Positions 11,871 to 23,876 of a DNA stretch of 64,000 nt are shown one piece after another (positions within the stretch are counted from its first letter, which is position 1; every line of letters begins with the position of its first letter). Origin of the DNA: Terebella lapidaria (taxonomy: Eukaryota; Annelida; Polychaeta; Terebellida; Terebellidae). Position numbers and translations under genes: made by a program. The notes under the pieces are model-generated. The model was not told the origin of the DNA, did not search any database, and saw only the letters and a list, made by a program, of their open reading frames with translations. The stretch lies in NCBI GenBank assembly GCA_949152475.1, contig OX424570.1, forward strand, positions 8,482,181 to 8,546,180, in the 5' to 3' direction.

Positions 11871-14511
11871 ATGAGACTCCGATTATGGCGTGGGGTCCTC
11901 AAACCGTTACTCGGTTTCTTGACTTTCTTCGCCCTCCTGATCATGGTTCTCGTATTCAAACAACCGTCCATCAATATCAACGTTTTTGCTGGGAACCCAC
12001 TAGTTCTCTCAACGTCCCTCAAGGAGTCAGTCCAAGGCAAGATGGAGACGGTATCATCGTTTGATGCTGGTGTTTCGATGCCAATCAAGCATGAGCACGT
12101 CGTTTCTTCGACCTCCAATCGCTCCGCCAGCAGTCCCACGCGATACACACCTTCACCTCGGAGACTCAAGTCCAGTGCTAGCATCAGAAACATGGACACT
12201 CTCTCATATCAGACTTACCTGGAAACCTCCTGCAAACTGGACCAGAAAAGGGTGAAATCGTCTCAATCACCTCTCTGCCCCTGCATTCCATTGACACTCC
12301 GTGAGTATTTCGATAGGCCATTGGCTGTCATCTATTTTACTTCACCTCAACAGTTTTTCCCGGGCTATTAAAATCTCCGATACTGTCAAAACGCATACAT
12401 AATTTTGTTCTATGCATGTGAGGGGTGTTGCGGAGAATACAATGTATTTATTCCCATGTTGAGTTGATACATTGGCAAAAACTATACGGACTCTGTTTGC
12501 AGAGGGCGATCTGGTGTTCAGTACGGATTACCTCGTTAACCTGTCATGGCCTGAACTGTACGAGAGCGTGAAAGCCGAGGCGGGTGGACACTGGCGGCCG
12601 CAACACTGCTCCCCCAGACGGCGGGTGGCCGTACTAATACCCTATAGGGACAGACAGCGCCACTTACGGGCTTTCCTGGCACACACTCATCCCATCTTCC
12701 AGCGTCAACTCATAGAATATAGGATCTTCGTCATCGAACAGGTGTGTCAGATGCACTTCAGCTTCACTACACCAATGAAACCAATTTCTAGTGTATCACA
12801 CGTTAGGCTCCATGCTATTTGTTTTAATGTGTTGGTAATCCTCATACTTTCCATGCATTGAAATGTGTGTGTGTAATTAGGGCCTTGTACCCTTGACAAA
12901 ATTGCCATACGTTTTGAAAAACTGCACTCCTGGACCACGTCTTCCAGCGTTATCCGTACCACTTCAACAAGGGCGTTATGATGAACATTGGGTACGAAGT
13001 GTCGACACGGCTGTTCCCTGCCGAATGTCTGCTATTCCATGATGTGGACATGCTCATGGAAAACGACAGGAACATCCCGGTGTGCGGCCTCTATCCGCTC
13101 CACATGGGCGCTTTCGTGGATAAGTTCAACTACAGGTAAACCCAACAACAACCTCATACCACAACACCATATCATCCAACTACATTTCCGGTTGGTGTTA
13201 GGTATTAACAATATTATACATGTACATTTTCAATTTGTGTTGAGAAAAAAGTAATAATTTGTGCAATAAATATACTGGCATTTGACATGTTATCGTTCAT
13301 CCATACAATCAAAATACTGTACGGCAGATGATATGATCTCCTCACGGTAATAAAATCTACTAGTATAGGATATAGCTATGTGGTTTGAGCCAACATTTCT
13401 GATGCTACCTTCATTTTCAGCCTTGGTTATATGACATTACTGGGAGGGGCGGTGTGTATGACACCGGCTCAGTTCGTGAAAGTCAATGGCTACGCGTCCA
13501 GTTTTTACGGGTGGGGCGGCGAGGATGATAACTTCAGTGGCAGGTGTGACTCGAGATTCTCGAGAGAGGGTGACTTCCTGGTTGTATGAAAAAAAAAACA
13601 TATACAACTAGCTATTATAACTAGAATATCTATTTCATGTTGTGGTAGTATAGTGGTACTCGCTTGCTTGAATGTTTTTTTCTTTCACGATGTCATTTCA
13701 ACATAAAATCTATTAGTATTGCCAAGGCCTTCACCACTTCCGAAACCCTATCCCCAATCCACCCCCTCATCTTCAGATTACGCTCGGCACAGATGCGGAT
13801 AGCACGAGGTCCTGACACAATCGCTCGGTACACTATGTTACGTCACGATCGGGACATCGCGAACAGGCCTAAAGATGGGTGAGCAATCTGATGCATTTGT
13901 ATCGTATTTGTACTGGCATTGCCCTGGAATGTATCGCTGTTTACACGAAGTGACTGGATGTCGATTCTGGCAGAGATAAAGGTTTGAGGTATGTCCCTGG
14001 ATCTTCCAAACGAGACGGTCTGTCAACAACAAAATACGAAGTGGTTCAGATTGTCTCCAAACCATTGTACACGTGGATACAGGCGGATATCTTGCGTGAG
14101 TAGATGATTCAATACTCATTTAATAACACTTACCATTTCTTATGTACCGGTACTTACCAGTAATGTACCGGTGTAGCTGCCAATCTCATTTAGTTATATA
14201 AATCTAATATCGCTCTATGTTTCCTACACATACCATATCCATTACGTTCCTTCACAGCCTCCGACCGTGCGGATCCCAGATTCCGATTGGGTCGCTTTGA
14301 AGAGATCCAAGGCAGCTGTTCCACTAATTCCACACACTCCCACATATCCGTGTCGCTGGTGACATGTCAATGGCTGTGCCATACAACCCCCTCCTGTGTC
14401 GCTGTCATGTACCGTGTCGATGTCGCGTACGATGACACTTGTGTCATGTTGAAAGACCTTTGTCATGACGTCACGAACGAAGTGGGTGTAACGCTTTACC
14501 GAAAATTGTGA
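11871..14511 (+). CDS. Beta-1,4-galactosyl/GalNAc-transferase (B4GALT family, GT7)
   Basis: Seven exons: 11871-12300, 12503-12741, 12948-13135, 13421-13543, 13777-13878, 13974-14095 and 14258-14511. All have GT-AG borders and compatible phase, giving 485 residues. It is a Golgi type II membrane enzyme: a membrane anchor at residues 14-34, then a Ser/Thr-rich stem to ~143. Catalytic motifs: VAVLIPYRDR (185-194), FNKGVMMNIGYE, the metal-binding DVD (255-257), FYGWGGEDDN (313-322) and MLRH (347-350), equivalent to the Met/His metal site of beta4GalT1. Leu292 aligns with bovine beta4GalT1 Tyr289, in the stretch LGYMTLLGG versus LPYVQYFGG. Leu or Ile there is known to allow UDP-GalNAc, so I infer a beta4GalNAc-transferase. 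After the catalytic domain a last exon adds a ~80-residue Cys-rich PAN/apple-like tail. It transfers the sugar to terminal GlcNAc of glycans. Confidence 0.9.
14258..14511 (+). other. Exon coding a Cys-rich, PAN-like C-terminal tail
   Basis: The last exon of the transferase gene encodes about 84 residues after the usual end of the catalytic fold. Cysteines recur as C...C..LC...SC.AV.Y...C..L...C, close to PAN/apple or WSC-type lectin modules. In B4GALT proteins of vertebrates the chain ends near the catalytic domain, so this looks like a lineage-specific extension. The frame continues cleanly across the intron to a TGA stop. Confidence 0.6.
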
Positions 14512-16538
14512 CAGCAAGTGATTCTTTTAGTTTTACACACAGATCACACGGTGCTTTAGTTTATTCGGTGCTTTAGTTTCACTTTGTCAAGCTTATAAAA
14601 AAATGTATAGCTATTGTGTCTTTGTTTCGTTTATGTTACATGTATATCACATATTTTATGTGATCGGCTTTATACCTTTATCGGACTTTACAAGAAAATC
14701 GATGCTCATGTCATTATATAGATTGTGTATATAATATGTTCTAACAATGAAAAATATATATTCCAGTATGGAAAATTTCCTATGTATTATTTCACATGAA
14801 AATATTCAGTTTTCAATCGGGTAAACTTGCTATAGATATTAACATTACTTGTCGTATGCTTAACAAATCGCGTCTGCATCATCATCCGTAATTAATACTC
14901 ATAGTACAATAGGCCTGTATCTCGGGGGGGGGGGGGGGGGCTCATAACAACGATACCGTAATAATCTGTTACCGACCCAAAACGGAGCATTCATCACTGA
15001 ATATGGAAACGTTTCGAGCTAATTCAATATCTCTCTAAGCTCGATAGGCTGGGTTCGCAACTATTGCCACCTTTGCGAACTTTGACATCACAGGCATATT
15101 TCGGTGACGTCAGTGAAATTGTTGTTGAACCAGTAAGGTAAACACCACATGTCAAACGTCAATAATTTATTGACCAATTGATACCAAGTTGATACATTCA
15201 TAAAGTTCGATCAATAACAAACATCAAATCGAGTACTTTCACTATCGATTTTTGTACAGTGAACAGTCGTCGGAGTCGTCGTAAATGTCTATCCAAAAAT
15301 ATGGACGCGTTTGTGGTATCACTTGTGAAAAATGTTGTTCAATTCAAAATCGTGGAACTGATAGTTATACCCATAACATCACAAACTGGATATGGTAATT
15401 AACATTTAATACTGTTTGGGATAGATTCTGTTGTCAAAGTTGATAAAACGAAAAGGCTGATTTTACCCTTCCAATTCGTCCCACTACAGGGCACGGGCAA
15501 TACTGTCATAATAATTATAAACCGCGAACTGTACATCAGTGTGTGTAATATTCCACATTCATATACAAAACATGCAGGATTCATACCCCAACTTTGCTAT
15601 TTTCTCGGTGGCATAACCCAAAATTAGCAGGAAATATCCCAGAAACTAGCAACTGGCTGAAAAACATTGTTTACGAAAAAAGTGAATTCACAACTTCTTT
15701 CTATCAATGTGTTGTGTATTTCAAACATCATTGGATTTACCCATAAATAATATCTTGGACCAAAAAAAACGAGAGGGGTCGAGGGTATTCATATTATCGC
15801 TGTAGTTTAGTCTATACAGATACATATTCTATACACGGTCATGAAATGCATACAGTCAATAGAATTGTCTATGCGAGTACACTAGTATGTTCTATACAAG
15901 AAATAGCAAGGAAACAAAATATTGAATCAATAACTAGTAATGGTTTCAATATTATTAGATATTTGAGAACCATCGCATGAACAAAATAACGGAAGCAACG
16001 GAACAAAAACTAAATATGGAATAAATACATGTTGAATATCACACGAATATCACAAAATTATATTGAATACGATATGTATTTGGACTAAAAGCAAGAGAAC
16101 AAAAAAAAATGACTCGAATGAATAGTATTGGTAATCTAATGTACACTACGTTCACAGAGTGTAATCATTCTCTTATGACAAGACAATCAAACACACTCGC
16201 TAATGAATAATACCAGGCACGCGTCGAATAAATACCGCAATTACCGACTACACTGCTGCGATACCAACTCTCCCCTCTACACCGTACATTGCATTGACTT
16301 CACTACATTATACAATGGACCCTACCTTACATATAGATAGGATACGTGTATAGAGCTTATACGCGAGCTATCGATTCGCTCCTTGGTTGACATTTAATTT
16401 GTTACCAGCTTCGCACTGGGGTAGCAACTCGTTTATTTACAATACAGCAAAAACAATGATGTCTACGTATTGGAGAAACAAGTGGCAATATGGAAAAACC
16501 GAATGACCTTTTCAAGACATTTTTTGTTCAGATTTTAT
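14512..16538. other. Intergenic, between convergent genes
   Basis: AT-rich, with no coding signal that I can support. It holds a 17-nt G run (14924-14940). An AATAAA on the minus strand (16432-16437), about 100 bp past the transporter stop, is a plausible poly(A) signal for the minus-strand gene. Confidence 0.5.
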
Positions 16539-19497
16539 CTAATACATATCAATGCTAATCCCAAAATAATCGTGAAGAATTACCCAGATGAGTAAGATAA
16601 TAGTGGTTCCAAACAACAGGAAAGAAAAGATGTACTTAGCGCAGACCGTATAGCCACGTGACTCTGCGTTACCATGGCGAACCTTCTGCACCATTTCCTG
16701 TATTTTGGCCTTCAACACGCTCCAGTCTGAGTTCTCATACATAAAGATGGCGACCACATTTAGCACAAGGCACACAAGAAAGGTGCTATCATAATGGAAA
16801 CGCCGAGGGAAGATGAAAACGCAGGCGATAGACGTGGTAATCGTGGACATGGACTGCGCGTACAGCTTGACGATGTTGTCCAGTTTCTTCATGATGAAGG
16901 CCGTAGTGATTCCCCCACAAACAGCGAACACAATCGTCAGGGCGGCTAGACCGTTCAAGAGGAACTCGTCTCCTACAGGGGAAACAAATCAAAACGTTTT
17001 CTCAAATTTACGTCACAGAAGTTCCCGTAAAACGATCTGATTTTTATGCTATTACTTTGTGAAAGTTGGCCACTAACAGTGTCGGCTTTTCGACAGAAAT
17101 GGAAAATGATTTATTGACTATATCCGAAGAATTGCTAAGATAAAATAAAAGTTCAAGCCATTATGAATTACCGTAGAAATAGAATTTCACATCGAATTAC
17201 CGTAGTAGCTGAAGGCATTTTCCTCGCTCCCTCCAATGAGATAGACTTGGCAGACTCCAATTAACCCAGTGATGATGGATCCGAACATGTACAACTGTAA
17301 CTGCTTGTCATCGAATGAGCGTCGGTCGTTCTTCAACAGGTACTGAAAAAAGAGTAGGAAATGTTTTGAGTACACTTAAAAACTGTGTACTTTGAGGAGA
17401 TCGATGGCATGAAGGAAATGCCATCTCAATTCATTCAATACACCAGCTACTAATGTAATAGAATTAGGTGCGTAAATGAAGTATGATTGGCTAATCGGTA
17501 TTGCAGATAAGGAACTATGTCAATTAATATAATCTACCACGTACTATTGTTATAGAAATAGCTGCGTGAATGAGATATGACTTGTTGATTGACAGTGGGG
17601 GTATGATGCCATAGCTATGTCAATTTATGTAATACACCAGGCAATAATGTAATAGTATCAGGTGTGTAAAAAACATATGATTTTTTTGGTCGGTAGCGTA
17701 GTTATGAAGCAATAACTGTGTCAATTTATTGAATACACCAGGTACTAATTTGATAGATATAGGTGCGTGAATGAGGTATGATTGGCAGACCAGGTACTGA
17801 TATAATTGTATTAGATGGGTAAATGATGTGTGATACTTGAGACATTGGTCGGCAATGGACAATCTATTAGAGCCTGTTTGCTAAAGTTCATACTAATCAA
17901 TAATTCAAGTTTCAACTGACATTTATTCAAATTCATAGGAACTGTCTGCTAGAAAATTCCATGAAAATCGAGTAGGAAATTTGCCGTAAAATTTATATTG
18001 AAAGTAAATAAGACATTTAATTGCACGGTGATCAAAAATCAATTCACTGCAATAAATGCGTGCTGGGGCATATATGCGTGGACACACTATACTGGGACAA
18101 GTGCTTTTCTGCATCATGACATTTCACGTTTCTGGATGATGGGGTTCCAATGTGGAAAACAGTTATAGTATACATCCAGTGCATCATAACTTTTCATTCA
18201 TCTGAGCTCCGGGTAGGATTCCTGTGAAAACTTATTTCAATTCATACCCCTTTGTCGCCAAAGCAACACGATCGAAAGCCTGCTAAATGTCAAACAAGCG
18301 ATATCCATCAAAAATTGGTAATCCAGGTACTTGTTAGACGCCCACATGCTACACAACGGCAGATGTTACATGAGTACTTCACGTAAAATTTCAAAAATGG
18401 GTATTCTCTGATTTTCAGACATGGTTTTAGTTATAATCAATAGTTCTACGACCAGAAAGATTTTATATATACAAAATTTTAATCGTTTGGAATTTTTTGT
18501 GTGTACTGCATTCAGTTGGTAATTCATTTGTTAATTTGGAGTATATTGAATGCTTTCGTGGTAGCATTAATACATAAAAGAAGATATTACATTTATTTTA
18601 CTCGAACAAAACAATCAAACCATATGAATAGTATTAGTGGTATCATGCTCAGGTAGGCTACATTTAGTATTATATCTGCCAAGAATAAGGCGGTAGTGGT
18701 TATATTTCCATTCAGGGATAGTGATTTAAAAAATATATATTTTGTCATACTAGTGAATATCTATCTGAACCACTCACCTCAGCATATATTGGTCCAATAG
18801 CGGCCAACAAGGATCCAATCCCAGCCAACAGAAGTGCCATCAGCAAGTTGTCACTGTCTCCAGCGCCCCCTGTCGACTCCGCGTGTGAGAACTGGGTCAA
18901 CACTATGGCAGCCATCATGAGCATCAGCGCTGCCCACTGTACCCGCGTGAAGGTTTTCTTGAAGACGCCCCGGTACACGAACGCTGTACAGATGATACGC
19001 CCCTGCATCAGTATGTTCCACATGGGTGGTGTCGTGTAGTAAAGCGCAAGGAAGAATATATTGTTGTTGATAGCGTATAGAGTCGAAGGCACCATATACC
19101 TAAAAGACAGACTGACGTTCTTAAGGGACTGATCATAAGCCATCTTGAAAAAGAACACGAGTAACTTGGCAAACTCGCAGAAGAAGACCAGAAAGGTCTG
19201 TGGTATTGGATAGACGTCATGGTTGAAGTACTTCAGGGCGTAACTGAAGACCTGTCTGAGTATGTCTACAGCGATGAAGATAGAACTGTAGAAGATGATA
19301 CTCGAGTAACCTTGCGACTCCCTCTCGATGTTGAAGTTGAAGCCGCCGTTCCCTCGCCGGTGAGCGAGTCGGCCTTTGAGTGGACCATTCTTCAACCTGG
19401 CCGAGTGGACAGCCTCAAACTCCTTGGTCGAGGCTGAGGAGGATGTCTTGTCCAAGACGAGCACGGAAAATAAATCCTCGTCCCTGTACATGAACAT
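16539..19497 (-). CDS. Nucleotide-sugar transporter, SLC35A-like (NST family)
   Basis: Three exons: 19497-18778, 17342-17201 and 16972-16539. The GT-AG sites include a textbook GTGAGT donor after exon 1. The product is 431 residues, starting at the ATG at 19497 and stopping with TAG. A ~60-residue hydrophilic N-terminus precedes about ten membrane segments (first near 64-90, others near 98-120, 134-155, 187-204, 218-238, 256-278 and onward). Family hallmarks are PSTLYAINNNIFFLAL, QLQLYMFGSIITG and KKLDNIVKLYAQSMST, matching the NST signature around D-N-I-V-K. These proteins exchange UDP- or CMP-sugars for nucleotide monophosphate across the Golgi membrane. The substrate cannot be read from sequence. 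The neighbouring glycosyltransferase, which needs UDP-Gal or UDP-GalNAc, makes a UDP-sugar plausible but does not prove it. Confidence 0.85.
17425..17840. repeat. Intronic ~105-bp imperfect tandem repeat
   Basis: Intron 1 of the transporter holds about four diverged units sharing phrases like CAATTTATGTAATACACCAGG, TACTAATGTAATAG and GGTGCGTGAATGAGGTATGAT. It is a noncoding minisatellite with units roughly 100-110 bp long. Confidence 0.6.
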
Positions 19498-21902
19498 ATT
19501 TACTTCTCCTGTGCTATTATTATTATCCCCAGCAGTTTATGTCCTAACAAATGGGATACCTGCTTCGATTTTCACATTAACCGCACACGATACGACGTAG
19601 GTGTTTCAGATGTCAGATGGTAGTGCAATATGTTTCCAAATACAATGTAGGAGCAATAGTGATACGCAGAGATCTATAGTCGTGTGCTCATCAAGGTCTC
19701 TGTTAGTTCACTCCACTGCATGGGTTGGTTGTTGGTTGTCTCAAGTCCATGACTGTCCGCGGACACTGACCACAGTGCATTGAAGTCCCTCAGACGAGCC
19801 TTTAGCGATCAACAGGAACTCACCACGTTGATGTCGTGGCACCCATGCTCAGAGGCATAGCTGAAACCAATCACGATCGATAATTGTTCGGCAGATAATC
19901 GATGATTTGTCTATCTGTTGCCATTTGCCTGCTGTGGCAGTTGCTACGTTGATGGGGGTCGGATGGTACTATTAGCAGGGTTTCTCCCTTTCTCCCTCTC
20001 GTCGGTGTATGCTATACATGTACATGTATCACAGCGATTTTTGATCGCGTAAATGTCAAACAATCGACGTGTGCTGAAACTACTCAAACAGATCAGTAGT
20101 ATTTTCTGATATTAGGATGTGACCCAAATTGAAAAACAAGCGTTCGATTCAGTTCGCCAGCCGTGCATTTAACGACAATGTCATGCATTTATCTTAGAGA
20201 CCTTCATATTACGTGGTTTCTTTGTTATTCTGTATCGGTATCATAAGTAGACCAATAAAAAACATTGGATCGATTCAATTCCAGGTCACAGTACGTTGAA
20301 AAACTCTCGTTCGTATTTATTTGTGATACCATTAATATGATATTTATACTAGCATATGTCATCTTTTTTATCATACCATATATCTAGACCAAGGTTCAGT
20401 CTGCGATTACTGGCTTATCAGAGGTACGGGATATGCAAAATAAGAATGACATTTATCCGCCATTTGCTGAAACAATCTGAATGACTCGCAATGATAGACC
20501 TCATATATTGATGGTATATTGATTATAGCCATTTGTATTGATTTATTACAATTTCAATGCCGGCGTAGTTGGAGTGAATTTTATTGGAAACCCCATGTAT
20601 CAGACATATGGACAAAAATGCTTCGTGTGTGTATATATCGCGAAAGTCAAGAACCATTTCATGAGCAACAAATACATGAACGTACCTTTACCTCTATACA
20701 ATACCGGAATTGCCCACCTGGAAAGGCTGATCGAGAATAATCGACGAAGACCACTTTAATTCACGTGTCCTAATGTATTTATACTGAACATTTCTAAGTA
20801 ATATCATGTACTTTGGTTGCATGCTATGTCAACAATTTTCATTTGGCAGGGAAATTTTCAGATAGGCAGCGATTCCCTACTAATATTCATAGTACTGTTT
20901 TTGTGCAGAAGAGCCTGGAGGCGAGAAGTATGGAACTGAAGAAATCGATTATAATCACGTGCATCGATGTATAAATGGGGCATGTATCATAAAAAAACTA
21001 AACCGAGGTTTTGCTGCTGCTGTTGATATCGTTGCTGCTGTGTCGTAGTCAGAATTTCTACCAGTCTCAATACTGTATCATCTTGTATGATATAGATTTC
21101 GACCCGAACATGTACAAGATGTATACATGTAAATGAAGAATTTTGTTCTGTTATTAGTTCATGCTCCAAATCTATACATAAAATGGTTATCATCAATCAC
21201 CATCAGCGCACCAGTAAATACTGCAACCGAGAACGCACTCTCAGTGTATAAAATAGCCCCATATTCAAACGTGCCAGGCAAGGTAAAAAAGGTAATCATC
21301 ATCTAGTGTATAGTCCGGCATCTCAGACACTTCATACAGATTCAAAATTTCATCCATCTCTTGATCATATCTTTTGAATGTCATGAATTTTTTTTTAGTA
21401 TCTGTAGACTTTTCGAATACGACATCAAGAGATGGTCTTTGTGCTAATTGCCAAAACATGCATCGGTAGAACATTCAGGTTTCCAACTGTGGGTATACTG
21501 TAGACGCAATAGATATTGTTCTAAATGAAAACGTACGTTTAGCCATAATATACAGAGCTGTTCAAACTGATAATTTTTTCTATCCTTTTGGTTAGATTTC
21601 TTGCGTAGGTAGCTCATCGATTTGACGGGCATTTTCACGCGAATTCTCTTCAAAATTGTATATATGTATGCTCAACCACCCAGCTCCATATACTGTTTAT
21701 ATTTCCTTATATCCATATACTGTTTATATTTTCCAGTATATTTCCTACTGTTTATTAAATCCTATTTTCCAAACGTACACTTACATTAAGGTGACAGGGG
21801 GTGAAAGTTACAGATTTTGTCGCATATTTCTGGCTGAACGAAGCACATATAATTGTACACTAGATATATGTGCACTTTACTTCTTCACGTATAAGTTTCG
21901 TT
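19498..21902. other. Intergenic, upstream of transporter gene
   Basis: This is the 5' side of the minus-strand transporter. Short frames exist on both strands (for example around 20519-20759 and 21265-21653) but they lack recognisable domains and splice partners. I do not call them genes. A CTG/TTG-rich microsatellite lies near 21010-21045. Confidence 0.4.
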
Positions 21903-22560
21903 GCGCTTGAATCGCTCGAAGTGGGCCATTTTGGCCCAAACTTGGCCCAAATAGGACTTTCCCATTTTAAATTCTCCTATGCTTTGTAATGGACACATTC
22001 TTGTTAATATCTCACTTAATATTGGGATTAGAGACTTGGAATCAATTGTGGACATATAGGAAATGATATATGCTGAATATTGTCGTGACCTTGAATTTGA
22101 CCTTTGACCTCATTTCCAAGGTCAGAGCACAAAATGGGTAAAATCTCGCTTATGATCGAATTTACAGCTTACAAATCAATCGAGGACATGTAGGAAGTGA
22201 TATATGCTGAATATTGTCATGACCTTGAACTTGACGTTTGACCTCATTTTCAAGGTCAGAGCATAAAACGGCTAATATCTCGCTTATTATCGACTTTACA
22301 GCTTAGGAATCAATTGTGCACATATAGTAAATGATATATGCTGAATATTGTCTTGACCTTGAATTTGACCTTTGATTTCATTTTCAAGGCCACAATTGCA
22401 GCTTGGGAATCAATTGTGGACATGAAATGATATATGCTGAATATTCTTGTGACCTTGAATTTGACCTTTGACCTTATTTTCAAGGTCACGGGACAAAATG
22501 GCTAATATCTAAGATGTAAAACATTGTCCGGTCACCTTTCTCAGCCCTTGGGCTAATTTT
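21903..22560 (+). repeat. TGACCT tandem-unit element, copy 1
   Basis: The head is CGCTTGAATCGCTCGAAGTG with the GGCCCAAACTTGGCCC module. About four units of ~115-125 bp follow. Each has TGACCTTGAATTTGACCTTT-type sequence, AAAATGGCTAATATCTCGCT and TACAGCTTAGGAATCAATTG. Other copies are at 45283-46062 (inverted) and 55722-57165. Noncoding. Confidence 0.75.
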
Positions 22561-23876
22561 TCTGTTCGTATCTTCTACGTGGTAATCAAATACAATGGTG
22601 TATATTTCTGTTTCTGTATCGAATATCACATGCATATGTCGTAGGAAATCAAGGTATGGTGTTCATATATTTATCTGGTTTTCGGTGCCGATGTCAGATG
22701 TCAAATTTGAGTTTAATCAGCTCAAACACACGAACTTAATGACTTCGCCTACAACATTGATTAATAAACTATTATTTTAGTTTATTTAAAGCTACTGCCT
22801 TCGAATGTATGTATGTATGCATTTGTCAAAACAAATTTTTTTGTGCAACACATCTAATGCAAGATAACAAAAAGTGTGTTTAATGATTTTGACGATTACA
22901 ATTGTCCGAGTTGTCTTCTCATTCGTTTCAATACACATTTTGTACCGGTTTTGTATATGAACAATCGAAGTGTATCTATCAGAACCGAATGTAAACAAAT
23001 GCCCAAATCGCGCTTAAAAGTCCCCACCGAGTACATTTTCCAATTCGTATCTGCATATATAGTATACTTATGAGAAAATAATCAGTGATATACAATGATA
23101 TACGTGGAATTGTCTGTCCATCTTGCACTTCTATGCATTCTCATATCTGCGTGAGATGGATACAGTTCCTGTATTAACGCGAGAACCGCCTGTTCAAATG
23201 AGCGAAATCTCCCAGAGGACTGACTATAGTCATTACATTTGGTGTGAGTATGTCTCATTCAGTTAATTCAACATGTTTAATATGAAATATAGTTTGAAAC
23301 AAATATTGACTGGTTTCGAATGCAGTTGCTTTAATGAAAAGGTTGCTGTTCCAAATCGTTTCATATTAGACATATTAATCTGATAGTGAATCCTTTTCTA
23401 CACAATTCACTCAATTACCAAATTAGAAGCGTCTTGGTATCATGAGCATGATACCATCATTATTGTTCAATTACATTATGATGTTGCGAGGATAGAATCG
23501 ATTCTATTGCACCAAAAGACCTCAACTCTTGAACTTTCTTTTCATAATATTAGTTCGCGACATGCATGAACTATGAAAACTGGATTCTGCATAAAACTGA
23601 ATCTGAATGCGCACCTTCTGTACTCAGTCTGTTAAATGTGTCAAAAGAACAACCGCCACACATACATGTCACATTTGATGTTGCGCGTACTCAATGACTT
23701 AGTCATGAACAAACTGGCAATTCTTTGCGGTCTAGTTTATATCGACGGTTCCATTCAACTTCGTAAAGGTAACTGATGCAGTTAAGAGAAGAACGGAAAG
23801 TACAAAGTATAATGAAACACTAGTCTCTGTGACGCAAGAGCGGTGACCAGTTGCAAGCATCACTTGTATACATAGT
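22561..23876. other. Intergenic, 3' of GPCR gene
   Basis: No coding sequence recognised. A short ATGT microsatellite lies at 22806-22820. The poly(A)-like AATAAA nearest the GPCR overlaps its own stop codon (23876-23881, minus strand), so the true 3' end of that gene is not resolved. Confidence 0.35.

Noticed and set aside
14924-14940. Homopolymer G/C runs here and at 43792-43806, 46658-46670 and near 55206 as regulatory structures
   Set aside because: Single runs without repeated G-tracts; ordinary slippage sequence, also prone to assembly error.
20519-20759. Possible small gene near 20.5 kb
   Set aside because: Two overlapping short frames with no domain, no splice context and ordinary AT-rich composition.
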